From the NCBI RefSeq assembly GCF_012221945.1, contig NZ_CP032549.1:868001-932000 (forward strand): 64,000 nucleotides of DNA, read 5' to 3'. How positions within the stretch are numbered: the first letter of the stretch is position 1; each line of letters starts with the position of its first letter. This stretch comes from Glutamicibacter mishrai. GTDB taxonomy: Bacteria > Actinomycetota > Actinomycetes > Actinomycetales > Micrococcaceae. A model generated the notes under the pieces. It was not told where the DNA came from, searched no databases, and saw only the letters and a list, made by a program, of their open reading frames with translations. Shown here piece by piece: positions 7,926 to 16,999 of the stretch. The position numbers and the translations under genes were made by a program.

Positions 7926-9055
7926 GATTCGACTCCCGCGTTCACGCTTTCATCCCCGGCCAGCCCGAAGGAGTGCTCGGCATCCCAGGCCAGGTACACG
8001 GTATCCCCCTCCTGCGCAGGCTGCTGCCCGCGGTTCTGCGAGAAGGTGCCGATCAGCCCGATCTGCTCCACCTCAACTAGGTATTCGGTGGTGGTGCCGG
8101 TGAAGGACACGTCGATGACCTTGCCCGTCAGCTGGTTCTCCCCGGCCGCGGCGACCCGGTCGATGGTGATCTTCTCGGGGCGGACCCCGACCACCACCTC
8201 CCCGGATTTCTGCACCGCGCGCTCGGCCGGAAGCAGGATCGTACGCCCGGAGACATCCACGCTGAGCAGGCCGCCGGATTCGCCGGTGACCGTGCCGCGC
8301 ATCAGGTTCGATTTGCCCAGGAAGTTGGCCACAAAAGCGGTGCGCGGCAGTTCATACAGTTCGCGCGGCGGGCCCATTTGCTCGATCCGCCCGCCATTCA
8401 TGACCGCGACCACGTCGGCCATGGTCATCGCCTCTTCCTGGTCGTGGGTGACGTGGATGAAGGTCAGGCCCACCTCGGTCTGGATCTTCTTCAGTTCCAG
8501 CTGCATCTGCCGGCGCAGCTTCATGTCCAGTGCGCCCAGCGGCTCATCAAGCAGGAGCACCTGCGGGCGGTTGACCAGCGCGCGGGCCAGGGCCACGCGC
8601 TGCTGCTGGCCGCCGGAGAGCTGGGCTGGCTTGCGGTTGGCCAGATGCGCGAGCTCCACCAGTTCCAGCCCGGCCTTGGCCTTGGCCATCGCCTGCTTGT
8701 CTTTTTTGCGCTTGAGCCCGAAGGCCACGTTCTCCAGCACCGACATGTGCGGGAACAGCGCGTAGGACTGGAAGACCGTGTTGACCGGGCGGCGGTGGCT
8801 CGGCAGCGCGGTCACATCCTGTCCGCCGATCGAAATGCTGCCTTCGCTGGGCGCTTCCAGGCCCGCGATCATGCGCAAGGTGGTGGACTTGCCGCAGCCG
8901 GACGGGCCGAGCAGCGCAAAGAATGTTCCGGAGGGAACCAGCAGATCCAGATCCTCGACCGCGGTGAAGCTGGCGAACCGCTTCGAAATGCCCGACAGAT
9001 AGAGATCAGCACCTGCGGTCACGGTATCCTCAGTTCGTTCTGCCAATGTAGTCAT
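7922..9055 (-). CDS. potA: Polyamine-type ABC transporter ATP-binding protein (PotA-like)
   Basis: 377 residues. Walker A is GPSGCGKST, the Q-loop lies in [15 protein letters not shown], the signature is [15 protein letters not shown], Walker B is [12 protein letters not shown] and the switch His is in [11 protein letters not shown]-terminal TOBE-like regulatory domain runs from about residue 275, as in PotA and MalK-type ATPases. It follows the substrate-binding protein gene by 39 bp and overlaps potB by 4 bp. It energises import through the PotB/PotC pair. Confidence 0.94.
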   Translation of the reverse strand: MTTLAERTEDTVTAGADLYLSGISKRFASFTAVEDLDLLVPSGTFFALLGPSGCGKSTTLRMIAGLEAPSEGSISIGGQDVTALPSHRRPVNTVFQSYALFPHMSVLENVAFGLKRKKDKQAMAKAKAGLELVELAHLANRKPAQLSGGQQQRVALARALVNRPQVLLLDEPLGALDMKLRRQMQLELKKIQTEVGLTFIHVTHDQEEAMTMADVVAVMNGGRIEQMGPPRELYELPRTAFVANFLGKSNLMRGTVTGESGGLLSVDVSGRTILLPAERAVQKSGEVVVGVRPEKITIDRVAAAGENQLTGKVIDVSFTGTTTEYLVEVEQIGLIGTFSQNRGQQPAQEGDTVYLAWDAEHSFGLAGDESVNAGVES

Positions 9056-9094
9056 ACCCCTATCACTTCCTGAAAATTCGCTCTGGCCTCTGGC

Positions 9095-10321
9095 CTAGGC
9101 GCCGATCGCATCTTGGAACTGCGAGCTGAGCGTGGCTTCCTCATCCGCATCCAGCGAGCGGAAGACGTGCGCGTTGGCCAGATCGTCGTCGGTCGGGAAG
9201 ATCAGCGGGTTCTCCACCAGCTCCGGGTCGATCTTCTCCATTTCCTCCTTGGCGCCGACCACCGGGCAGATGTAGTTCACGTAGGCGGCGACCTCGGCGG
9301 CCACGGCCGGATCGTAGTAGAAATCCATCAGCTTCTCGGCGTTGGTCTTGCGCGGGGAGGCTACCGGAACCATCAGGTTGTCGCTCCACAGGGTGCCGCC
9401 GGCCTCGGGGATCACGAATTCCCACTGGTCGTCGTTTTCGAAGTTCATCTGCACCAGGTCGCCTGACCACACGATGCCGGCGATCGCGTCTCCGGAAATG
9501 AAGTCCTGCTTGTACGAGTTGCCCTTGACCTGGCGGATCTGGCCGTTGTCAATGTTCTGGCGCAGCACGTCCGCGGCCGCGCCGAATTCCGACTCGCCCC
9601 ACTTCCCTGCCAGGTCCACGCCGTTTTGCAGCATGAGCAGGCCCATGGTGTCGCGCATTTCGTCGAGCACGGTCACGCGGCCCTTCAACGCCGGATCCCA
9701 GAGATCCTCCACGCTCTTCAGGCCCTTCGGGAAGGCCTTCTTGTTCCAGGCGATGCCCGCGTAGCCGGTCTGCCAGGTCAGCGAGTGCTTGCGTCCTGGA
9801 TCGAAGTCGACATTCTGCAGGCTTGGCAGCAGGTTGGCCGAGTTCGGGATGTTATCCAGGTTCAGCTCCTGGGTGTAGCCCTGGCGGATCAAGCGCCCGG
9901 CCATCCAGTCGGTGAGGGTAATGATGTCCTGGCCAATGTCCTGGCCGGACTTCAACTGGCCCTGCACCTTGCCGTAGTAGGAGTCGTTGCCGTCGATGTC
10001 TTCTGCGTAGTTGACCTTGATGCCGCTCTGCTTGGTGAATGCATCCAGGGTCGGGTAGGTCTTCTTCTTGTCGTCGTAGTCCAGGTACAGGGTCCAGTTA
10101 GCCCAGTTCAGGGTGGGATCGGACTCGGAAACGTCGGTCACCGATACCTCGGACTTGGTGCCGCTGGAGCCGCCGGTGCCGCAGGCTGCCAGCAGTCCGG
10201 TCAATCCCAGGGCTCCGGCGGTGGACAGCACAGATCGGCGGGAGAAGCTTCGTTGGCCCATGGCTTGGACCAGGGCGCGAATTTGTGGATCTTGCGGTAG
10301 TCGTCGTTGCGAGTGCGACAT
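9095..10321 (-). CDS. potD: Polyamine-type ABC transporter substrate-binding lipoprotein (PotD-like)
   Basis: 408 residues with a long Tat-type lipoprotein signal: SRRSVLSTAGALGLTG followed by lipobox LLAAC. The mature part begins NWANWTLYLDYDD and contains the PotD/SBP_bac_8-type segments DIITLTDWMAGRLI, LTWQTGYAGIAWNKKAF, IVWSGDLVQMNFEND and a C-terminal YYDPAVAAEVAAYVNYICPV. It is the first gene of the operon, and its promoter must lie in the AT-rich 214 bp shared with the divergent Lrp-type gene. It is exported folded and tethered outside the membrane to capture polyamine or a similar cation. The nearby aminotransferase supports putrescine-like substrates. Confidence 0.92.
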   Translation of the reverse strand: MSHSQRRLPQDPQIRALVQAMGQRSFSRRSVLSTAGALGLTGLLAACGTGGSSGTKSEVSVTDVSESDPTLNWANWTLYLDYDDKKKTYPTLDAFTKQSGIKVNYAEDIDGNDSYYGKVQGQLKSGQDIGQDIITLTDWMAGRLIRQGYTQELNLDNIPNSANLLPSLQNVDFDPGRKHSLTWQTGYAGIAWNKKAFPKGLKSVEDLWDPALKGRVTVLDEMRDTMGLLMLQNGVDLAGKWGESEFGAAADVLRQNIDNGQIRQVKGNSYKQDFISGDAIAGIVWSGDLVQMNFENDDQWEFVIPEAGGTLWSDNLMVPVASPRKTNAEKLMDFYYDPAVAAEVAAYVNYICPVVGAKEEMEKIDPELVENPLIFPTDDDLANAHVFRSLDADEEATLSSQFQDAIGA

Positions 10322-10535
10322 GGCATCCGTCCTTACATCTGCGAAATGTGAGCTGGCACATACGGAAAGTGATGTCGTTCATCCTGTCAGCTATACAAAA
10401 GCCAAACAAGATCTAAACAAAAGATTCCTCAGATATTTAACGAATCGGAAACGAGAAACTTACAAAAATACCCCTTTCACAACTGAATCAGTGGCTGTAG
10501 GGTCAGTTCAAAGCCCAAAGACCTAGGAGGTCGAT

Positions 10536-11003
10536 ATGACGTTACCCTCGCACTCAGCACAGGCCATCGACGAAATTTCCAAGGAGATCATCGAGCAGCT
10601 GCAGGAAGACGGGCGCCGTTCCTATGCCGCCATCGGCAAAGCAGTAGGACTGAGTGAAGCAGCCGTACGCCAACGTGTGCAAAAGCTGGTCGAGAGTCGC
10701 GTTATGCAAATCGTCGCAGTCACCAACCCATTGGAGCTGGGGTTCACCCGCCAGGCAATGATCAGCATCGTCGCCAACGAAGACATCAGCGGCACCGCCG
10801 ATCGCATCGCCGAACTGCCCGAAGTGGATTACTGCCTGGTCACCACCGGTTCAGCCGACATCCTCGCGGAGGTCATCTGCTCAAGCGATGAAGACCTGCT
10901 GCGCGTGATCGGGGCGATCCGCGGGATCGACGGAGTGCTCAGCACCAATACCTTCACCTACCTTTCACTGAAAAAACAGGAATACAACTGGGGAACACGA
11001 TGA
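10536..11003 (+). CDS. Lrp/AsnC-family transcriptional regulator
   Basis: 155 residues. An N-terminal helix-turn-helix (residues 20-60, SYAAIGKAVGLSEAAVRQRVQKLVES) is followed by a RAM/AsnC ligand-binding domain (residues 65-145, VDYCLVTTGSADILAEVIC). The start follows a strong AGGAGG. The stop overlaps the start of the aminotransferase gene by 4 bp, and the polyamine transporter is transcribed divergently. This arrangement suggests that it controls both uptake and transamination of an amine or omega-amino acid, probably with the substrate as effector. Confidence 0.93.
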   Translation: MTLPSHSAQAIDEISKEIIEQLQEDGRRSYAAIGKAVGLSEAAVRQRVQKLVESRVMQIVAVTNPLELGFTRQAMISIVANEDISGTADRIAELPEVDYCLVTTGSADILAEVICSSDEDLLRVIGAIRGIDGVLSTNTFTYLSLKKQEYNWGTR

Positions 11004-12379
11004 ACACACCACGTGGTACCGATCGCCAGCAGGCCGCTCGCGATCACCTTTGGATGCACATGGCCCGGCACTCCGGGATCTCTCAAGGCGCGCAGGTTCC
11101 GATCATTTCGCGCGGCGAAGGGCACAAGATCTACGACGACGCCGGTCGCGAGTACTTCGACGGGCTGGCCGGCCTGTTTGTGGTCAACGCCGGGCACGGG
11201 CGCGCCGAACTGGCCGAGGCCATGGCGAAGCAGGCCGAGAAGCTGGCATTCATGCCACTCTGGTCCTACGCCCACGAACCAGCTATCGACCTGGCCGAGC
11301 GCCTGGCCAGCTACGCGCCGGGCGATTTGAACCGGGTCTTCTTCACCACCGGCGGCGGTGAAGCGGTGGAGTCGGCCTTCAAGCTGGCGAAGCAGCACTT
11401 CAAGATGAAGGGCAAGCCGGGCAAGACCAAGGTCATCTCCCGCGCGCTGGCCTACCACGGCACCCCGCAGGGCGCCCTGGCCATCACCTCGCTGCCTGAT
11501 ATGAAGACCCCGTTCGAGCCGCTGGTGCCAGGCACCTTCCGCGTGCCGAACACCAACTTCTACCGGGCGCCGGAAATGTTCGCGGAGAACGAGAAGGACT
11601 TCGGGCTCTGGGCCGCCGAACGCATCCGCGAGGCCATCGAATTCGAAGGCCCCGATACCGTGGCCGCCGTCTTCCTGGAGCCGGTGCAGAACTCCGGCGG
11701 CTGCTTCCCGCCTCCCCCGGGCTACTTCGATCGGGTGCGGGAAATCTGCGACGAATACGACGTGCTGCTGGTCTCTGACGAGACCATCTGCGCCTTCGGC
11801 CGCATCGGCTCGATGTTCGCCTGCAACGACTTCGGCTACGTGCCCGATATCATCACCTCCGCCAAGGCGCTGACCAGCGGCTATGTCCCGCTGGGCGTAA
11901 TGGTCGTCTCCGACAAGCTGTTCGAGCCCTTCACCAAGGGCGATAACACCTTCTACCACGGCTACACTTTCGGCGGCCACCCGGTCGCCGCCGCGGTGGC
12001 GATGGCGAACCTCGATATCTTCGAACGCGAGGGCCTGAACGATAACGTGAAAAACAACGCCGATGCCTTCAAGGCGACGCTGGGCAAGCTGAGGGACCTG
12101 GACATCGTTGGCGATGTGCGTGGGGCCGGCTACTTCTACGGGATCGAACTGGTCAAGGACAAGGCCACCAAACAGACTTTCAACGACGAAGAATCCGAGC
12201 GGCTGCTGCGCGGCTACCTCTCCCCTGCCCTGTGGGAGGCCGGATTGTATTGCCGTGCGGATGATCGCGGAGACCCGGTCATCCAGCTGGCGCCGCCGAT
12301 CACCATCGGGCAACCCGAGTTCGACCAGATCGAGTCGATCCTGCGAACGGTGCTGAAAGAGGCAGCCAACAAGATCTAG
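11000..12379 (+). CDS. Class III aminotransferase, probably diamine/omega-amino acid:pyruvate
   Basis: 459 residues, fold type I PLP enzyme. GGGEAVESAFKLAKQH binds the cofactor phosphate, LVSDETICAFGR provides the Asp that contacts the PLP nitrogen, and the Schiff-base lysine is near residue 289 in SAKALTSGYVPLG. TFGGHPVAAAVA is also family-typical. Sequence style and length match putrescine or beta-alanine:pyruvate transaminases. It is translationally coupled to the Lrp-type regulator and divergent from the polyamine importer, so conversion of putrescine (or a similar amine) to the aldehyde is the favoured role. The gene ends with a hairpin terminator. Confidence 0.9.
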   Translation: MNTPRGTDRQQAARDHLWMHMARHSGISQGAQVPIISRGEGHKIYDDAGREYFDGLAGLFVVNAGHGRAELAEAMAKQAEKLAFMPLWSYAHEPAIDLAERLASYAPGDLNRVFFTTGGGEAVESAFKLAKQHFKMKGKPGKTKVISRALAYHGTPQGALAITSLPDMKTPFEPLVPGTFRVPNTNFYRAPEMFAENEKDFGLWAAERIREAIEFEGPDTVAAVFLEPVQNSGGCFPPPPGYFDRVREICDEYDVLLVSDETICAFGRIGSMFACNDFGYVPDIITSAKALTSGYVPLGVMVVSDKLFEPFTKGDNTFYHGYTFGGHPVAAAVAMANLDIFEREGLNDNVKNNADAFKATLGKLRDLDIVGDVRGAGYFYGIELVKDKATKQTFNDEESERLLRGYLSPALWEAGLYCRADDRGDPVIQLAPPITIGQPEFDQIESILRTVLKEAANKI

Positions 12380-12382
12380 TGC

Positions 12383-12415
12383 TTATGGCCCGCGGGTGCA
12401 ACCTGCGGGCCATAA
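12383..12415 (+). terminator. Terminator hairpin after the aminotransferase
   Basis: A 15-bp stem TTATGGCCCGCgGGT with one mismatch and a 3-base loop lies 3 bp after the stop codon. Confidence 0.85.
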
Positions 12416-12468
12416 ATCTGCAAGTCAGCGTCATATGAAGCACCCTATCTTCACGCTTTGTCGCTCAA

Positions 12469-12498
12469 TTGGTGCTTTGTGTCATAGGCCACTAGTCT
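12469..12498 (+). promoter_or_regulatory. Possible promoter of the XRE/ImmA gene
   Basis: TTGGTG-N18-TAGTCT lies about 48 bp before the chosen start. The heptamer GCTTTGT occurs twice near it (12455-12461 and 12474-12480), which could be direct-repeat operator halves. The match to consensus is moderate. Confidence 0.35.
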
Positions 12499-12545
12499 GT
12501 GGTCTAGGACGATGTAGATCGCCTTTGGAAGATGGCAGGAAGCTC

Positions 12546-13604
12546 ATGACTTTGGAACCGACCAGGATCAGGCTCGCGCGGGAACGCGCGGCTTTGAGCC
12601 GGTCTGCCCTGGCCGCGTCACTGGGCATCTGCGAGCGGGAACTGGCCCAGGCGCCGGAGCGGCTGGACAATGATCTGGCCGACGCGCTCGGCTGCACCCC
12701 GCGCTTCTTCCACCTGCCTGCCGCCAATGGCATCGATACCGAACGCATCTTCTTCCGCAGTCCCCGGCGAACCAGCACCGCGCAGAAGCGGGCCGCTGCC
12801 GCCGTCGGCCGCACCGGCGTGGAGCTCTACCGCCTGATCACCCAGAACTTCGCTTTGCCAGCCACCGGGGTGCCGGATCTGTCCGGCTATTCGCCGGTGG
12901 ATGCGGCCGTGCAATTACGCCTGGATTGGGGCCTGGGCTGCGGGGCGCTGCCCGATGTGCTGCACCTGCTCGAGTCCCACGGGGTCCGGGTGCTCAGCCT
13001 GCCGCCGGAACTCGATGCGGTGAAGACCTTCAGCTTCTGGGAAGACTCCCAGGCCTATATCTTCCTGGCCTCCGGGTCCGCGAAGGCCCGCCGTTTTGCC
13101 CTCGCCCACGAACTCGGGCACCTGCTGCTGCATTCGTCGCTGGGCGCAGGCAGCGAACAGGTAGCGGCCGCGGAATTGGAAGCCGATCAATTTGCCGCGC
13201 AGCTGCTGCTGCCGGCCTTGTCTTTGCAGATGCGGATTTCCGATTCCCTGCAGATCCCGCAGCTGCTCACGCTCGAAGAGCATTTCGGTGTGCCGGCCGC
13301 GGTGATCCTGGCCCATAGCCGGGCCAGCGGGTTGCTGGGCGAAAAGACCTACTGCTGGCTCTCCCAGGAGATCGCGCTCGAAGCCCCGGCTCCGGTGCAG
13401 CCGGTGACCTCCCGCGTCTTCTCACTGGTCTTCCCTTCGCTGCAGCTGGAGCATCGGGCCAGCACCTCGGTGATCGCCCGCGAGCTGGGGTTGCGCGAGG
13501 AGCACATCCATGAGCTGACGTTCGGGCAGGCCTTTGTCGTACTGGCCGGGCAGAACGAGCAGGAGCCCGGCGAAATCCATCGCGGGCACCTGCGCGCCTT
13601 GTAG
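12546..13604 (+). CDS. XRE-type regulator fused to ImmA/IrrE-family metallopeptidase domain
   Basis: 352 residues. The N-terminus is an HTH-like segment (residues 1-60: RIRLARERAALSRSALAASLGI). A DUF955/ImmA-type domain around residues 120-240 contains the zinc motif HELGHLLLH, with a downstream acidic ligand in ELEADQFAAQLLLP. The C-terminal ~100 residues are uncharacterised. The start at 12546 follows AGGAAG at a good distance. Family members either cleave a repressor in response to stress or act as metabolite-sensing regulators (RamB/PrpR-like are longer). No partner repressor is adjacent, so the HTH is probably its own DNA-binding part. Confidence 0.82.
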   Translation: MTLEPTRIRLARERAALSRSALAASLGICERELAQAPERLDNDLADALGCTPRFFHLPAANGIDTERIFFRSPRRTSTAQKRAAAAVGRTGVELYRLITQNFALPATGVPDLSGYSPVDAAVQLRLDWGLGCGALPDVLHLLESHGVRVLSLPPELDAVKTFSFWEDSQAYIFLASGSAKARRFALAHELGHLLLHSSLGAGSEQVAAAELEADQFAAQLLLPALSLQMRISDSLQIPQLLTLEEHFGVPAAVILAHSRASGLLGEKTYCWLSQEIALEAPAPVQPVTSRVFSLVFPSLQLEHRASTSVIARELGLREEHIHELTFGQAFVVLAGQNEQEPGEIHRGHLRAL

Positions 13605-13613
13605 CCGATGCCC

Positions 13614-15293
13614 TCAGGGCTCGACGATTTCGACATCAAGCCGCCCCGCACGCCATTGCGCGGTCATCCGCTGCGCCAGATCCTCGGCGGCCAAGGCCTC
13701 TTCGGGCGTCATGAAATAGGTGTTGATCCGCAATTGCTGATCCGGGTCCAGATCCGGCGGTAGCAAGACCATGGGTCGGCATCCCGGGATCTTCACCGCA
13801 TGGAAAAGCCCGCAGTGGCGTTCAACGTGATGGACCGGGCAGCACAGGGACGCCGAATGGATGTCGGTGCATCCGCCCTTCTCCCACGCGTCAAGATGGT
13901 CCAGTTCGCAGCGTTCCACGGGCATGGCGCAGCCCGGGTAGGCGCACCCGCGGTAGGCGGCGCGGATCGCCCGGCCCTGCGCCTTGGTGAATAGGCGCTG
14001 GGTTCGGCCCAGGTCAAGTGGCAGGGATCGGCCGTTGAGGATGACCGGATAGATTCCGGCGTTGCACATGGCGGCGCGCAGTTCGCCCGGCGAGAAGCCC
14101 AGGCCCGAGGAGCTGGCGGCATAGCGCGGCGCGCCGCTGAGCATTTTCTCGTAGTCCAGAATGATGCTCACTTGGGCGGTGGCCAGGCCAGCGCGGTTGG
14201 AATCCGCTCCGTTATTCGCGCGGTGGTCTTTGAGCAGCAGTGCCATCAGGCCGATCAGCCGGCGCCGTTCGGGTTTCAGGTCTTCCCATGCTGGTGCTGG
14301 TTCGGCGGCAGTACCGGCGGCATCGGGTTCAGTGTCGGGTTCCGTGTCGGGCTCTGCGCCAGGATCAGGCGGGTCGGTGCCGTCCTCGCGGGCCCAGTCG
14401 GGCTTGGTGGCTTCATCGTCCCAGCCCTCGCCCGGATCGCCGGTGAATTCAGCCTCGGCTTCCTGCAGCCCCTGGCGATCCCCGGCCTGCGTGGCCGGGT
14501 TGCCGGTGCTGGCAAAGTGGGCCTCGATCGCCGCGGCTTGGGAAGGAAGAACGCGCAGGATGTATTCGATCAGCCCGCGGCGCGTGCCCCGGCGGAACAG
14601 GCCAACCTCGTCCAGCAGCGCTTTGAGCGGGCGTTTGCCGGCTTTGACTTGGGCGACCATGCTGGCGATGTGCTTGCGCGCGGATTTCGGTTCGCTGTGG
14701 ATCAGCTTGCGGGCGTCGGATTGCAGTTGCTGCTTTTGTTCGGCACCGCCCGCGCCCTCCGGCAGGTCCTTGCGGGTGGAATGCAGCTTCAGCGCGGTGG
14801 CGGCGATAAGGCGCGGATCGAAGGCGGAATCGGCGAAGTCCTGAGCCAGATCTTCGAGCCAGGGCTCGGTAGGGTGGCCGGACTCGTCCACCCCGCCGAT
14901 CAGGCAGTCGGCCTGGATGAGCCGGTCGTGGGCGGTGTTGCGCGGGATATCCAGCCAGTCCTGCATGAAGGAACGGGCGGAGCGGAAGGCGGTGCGCCCT
15001 GCGGTGGTCTGGCCTTCGGCGGCGGCGAGATTGTCCATGGTGGGATCGGCGGCAGCCTGGGCGACAGCGTGCAGGGAGGGCTGGTCGAGCTTGTGGGCGC
15101 CGGTGCGGCGCAGGGCATGGGCGGCCTCGATCTGCGCGCGGGAATGCCCGGCACCCAGCGATTCGAGCAGCAGGCCGAAGCAGACGGCGTGGCCGGCGGA
15201 GAGCTCCGGGTCGCGGAGCGCAGCAGTAGCCGCGGCGAGAAGTTCGCTCGCGGCGGCCAGATCGGCCAAGGCTTGGGCGGTTGCTGTGCTCAT
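13614..15293 (-). CDS. DUF222 / HNH endonuclease-domain protein (13E12-repeat type)
   Basis: 559 residues. The N-terminal two thirds match the DUF222 style (helical, with TAHDRLIQADCLI and FDPRLIAATALKL). A low-complexity acidic linker with EPDT repeats lies near residues 320-350. The C-terminal HNH nuclease has paired Cys in GCAYPGCAMPVERC, then ELDHLDAWEKGG and CCPVHHVERHCG. The start at 15293 (MSTATAQ) is preferred over an upstream frame to 15356 that reaches the PucR stop. Such genes are multicopy in many actinobacteria and have been linked to mobile DNA, but their role is unknown. Confidence 0.85.
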   Translation of the reverse strand: MSTATAQALADLAAASELLAAATAALRDPELSAGHAVCFGLLLESLGAGHSRAQIEAAHALRRTGAHKLDQPSLHAVAQAAADPTMDNLAAAEGQTTAGRTAFRSARSFMQDWLDIPRNTAHDRLIQADCLIGGVDESGHPTEPWLEDLAQDFADSAFDPRLIAATALKLHSTRKDLPEGAGGAEQKQQLQSDARKLIHSEPKSARKHIASMVAQVKAGKRPLKALLDEVGLFRRGTRRGLIEYILRVLPSQAAAIEAHFASTGNPATQAGDRQGLQEAEAEFTGDPGEGWDDEATKPDWAREDGTDPPDPGAEPDTEPDTEPDAAGTAAEPAPAWEDLKPERRRLIGLMALLLKDHRANNGADSNRAGLATAQVSIILDYEKMLSGAPRYAASSSGLGFSPGELRAAMCNAGIYPVILNGRSLPLDLGRTQRLFTKAQGRAIRAAYRGCAYPGCAMPVERCELDHLDAWEKGGCTDIHSASLCCPVHHVERHCGLFHAVKIPGCRPMVLLPPDLDPDQQLRINTYFMTPEEALAAEDLAQRMTAQWRAGRLDVEIVEP

Positions 15294-15355
15294 GGACCCA
15301 GCGTGCACGGTGGTGCGCAGGGTGGCGGGGCGCCGGGATCGAACTGTGGATAACA

Positions 15356-16882
15356 CTAGCCGTGCATGCGGTACCAGAGCAGCGCAACCTGCAGGCTGGC
15401 GCGGGATTCGGCGGAGTCCAGCACCACTCCCAGCTTGGCTTCGAGCTTGGCCAGCCGGGCGTACAGGGTGGGGCGCGAAAGGTAGCCGGCCTTGGCCAGC
15501 GCGGACTTGTTGCCGCTGTGTGCGAGGTAGAGTTCGAGCAGGTCAAGGGATGCTTCATCGACGGGGTTGAGCAGCGAGGCGAGCTCCGCGTGGGCGAAGG
15601 CGCGCATCCGGGCGTCGCTGCCCATCGCCGAGAGCACCCCGCGCAGGCGCAGGTCGGCAAAGCGGTAATAGGGCCGGGCGCGGGTGGGCAGATTCGGGAC
15701 GATCTCCGCGACCTGCGCGGCCTGTTCCAGCCCGGTGATCGCGGCACCCAGGGGCCCTTCGGGGCCCACGCCGATGGCAACCGGCGCGGTGAGCTGTTCG
15801 GCCAGGCGCCGGGTGAAGCCCTGCAAGGTGGCGTCCACCAGTTCGCGGGCGCGCACCGGCAGCAGCAGCGAGAGGTAGCCGGGTTTGAGCAGGCCGGCGA
15901 GGATGCCCAGGTGCAACGAGTCGGCGAGCTGATCGAGCTCCTCCAGAAGCGCGCGGTCGGCCAGCTGGGTTTCGGTGGCGCTGGCGGCGGCGGAGGTGGA
16001 GATGACCACCGGGACATAGTAGGGCGCCGGGGCCAGGCCCAGGGCCTGGGTGCGGATGGCGAGCTCTTTTTCGCTGTAGCTGTGCCCGGCGGCCAGTTCG
16101 TGCAGGGTGGCGGTGCGGGTCTGGTAGAGCAGTTCGCGTTCGTCGCGCCCGGAGAGCCGGGCGATGGTCAGCGCCTGGCCTGCGCGTTCGAGGATCAGCG
16201 CGGCCCGGTCATCGTCCGCCAACTCGGCCGGGACGATCAGCCGGCCCCAACGCCGGCGGGCGGCTCCCACCGGGGTCTGCAGCCAGTTCTCCGCCCCGGT
16301 GGCACGTCCGGTGTGCTCCAAATAGCCGACAAATTTGGAGCGGTTGATCCAGTTTTCCAGGTGCGCGTCGGCGTGGGCGAGCACGCGGTGGCGGACATCT
16401 TCGAGCACCACCGGGGCGGACAATAATCCGGCGGTCCGCGCGACGATATGGGCTTCGTCGGCTTCGGTCAGCGAGAGCTCGGTGTAGATTTCGTGCACGG
16501 TGCGCGAGAATTGCACGGCTTCAAGCTGCTGGGCCACCAGCAGCTGGTGGATGACCTCGGTGATCGCCACAAAGCGGGTGCGCCGGCGCAGCACGATCAC
16601 CGGCAGGCCCAGGTCTTGGACCTCGGGCACGCTGCCGGTGGTGTCCTCGATGATCACCCCGGAGGCGCCGGCGGTGCGCAGGGCGGTGATGAACCCGGGG
16701 ACATCGTGCACATTGCGCAGGGTGGTCAGCACCAGTTCCCGGCCCAGCAGCAGCTCGGTGTTCTCGCTGGATTCGGTCACGTGCACCCAGCGCAGTTCGG
16801 CCTCAAGCCCTTCGGCGCAGAGCACCTGCGGGTCGCCGGCCTGCACCACGGGCAGCTGGAGCACCTCATTTACCGTCAGCAT
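15356..16882 (-). CDS. PucR-family transcriptional regulator
   Basis: 508 residues. The N-terminal PucR ligand domain (residues 1-130) starts MLTVNEVLQLPVVQAGDPQVL with VRWVHVTE-like ELRWVHVTESSEN. A central GGDEF-like region follows, and the C-terminal PucR-type HTH (about residues 445-505) reads YLAHSGNKSALAKAGYLSRP then LYARLAKLEAKLG. It is divergent from the mmsA-aminotransferase operon with 117 bp between the starts, which is the usual setting for a local regulator of amine or amino acid catabolism. It probably responds to the amine substrate of that operon. Confidence 0.92.
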   Translation of the reverse strand: MLTVNEVLQLPVVQAGDPQVLCAEGLEAELRWVHVTESSENTELLLGRELVLTTLRNVHDVPGFITALRTAGASGVIIEDTTGSVPEVQDLGLPVIVLRRRTRFVAITEVIHQLLVAQQLEAVQFSRTVHEIYTELSLTEADEAHIVARTAGLLSAPVVLEDVRHRVLAHADAHLENWINRSKFVGYLEHTGRATGAENWLQTPVGAARRRWGRLIVPAELADDDRAALILERAGQALTIARLSGRDERELLYQTRTATLHELAAGHSYSEKELAIRTQALGLAPAPYYVPVVISTSAAASATETQLADRALLEELDQLADSLHLGILAGLLKPGYLSLLLPVRARELVDATLQGFTRRLAEQLTAPVAIGVGPEGPLGAAITGLEQAAQVAEIVPNLPTRARPYYRFADLRLRGVLSAMGSDARMRAFAHAELASLLNPVDEASLDLLELYLAHSGNKSALAKAGYLSRPTLYARLAKLEAKLGVVLDSAESRASLQVALLWYRMHG

Positions 16883-16999
16883 TTTTACACTCCGTCATCG
16901 ATCTTGCTTAAATCATGACATAGTGCCGGTGTTCCAGGTCACCGCAATGGCCCATGATGAAGGAAAGCCCGATGAAGGACCGTGAAAGGAACACCCGCG

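Noticed and set aside
10958..12313. A 451-codon open frame on the minus strand
   Set aside because: It is antisense to the Lrp-aminotransferase pair and has no recognisable domain.
13614..15293. Mobile element (group II intron or homing endonuclease)
   Set aside because: The HNH domain alone could suggest one, but there are no flanking repeats, intron structure or interrupted gene; the DUF222 architecture is a chromosomal multicopy family.
14172..15353. A 393-codon Gly-rich frame on the plus strand
   Set aside because: It is antisense to the DUF222-HNH gene, whose HNH motif fixes the true strand.
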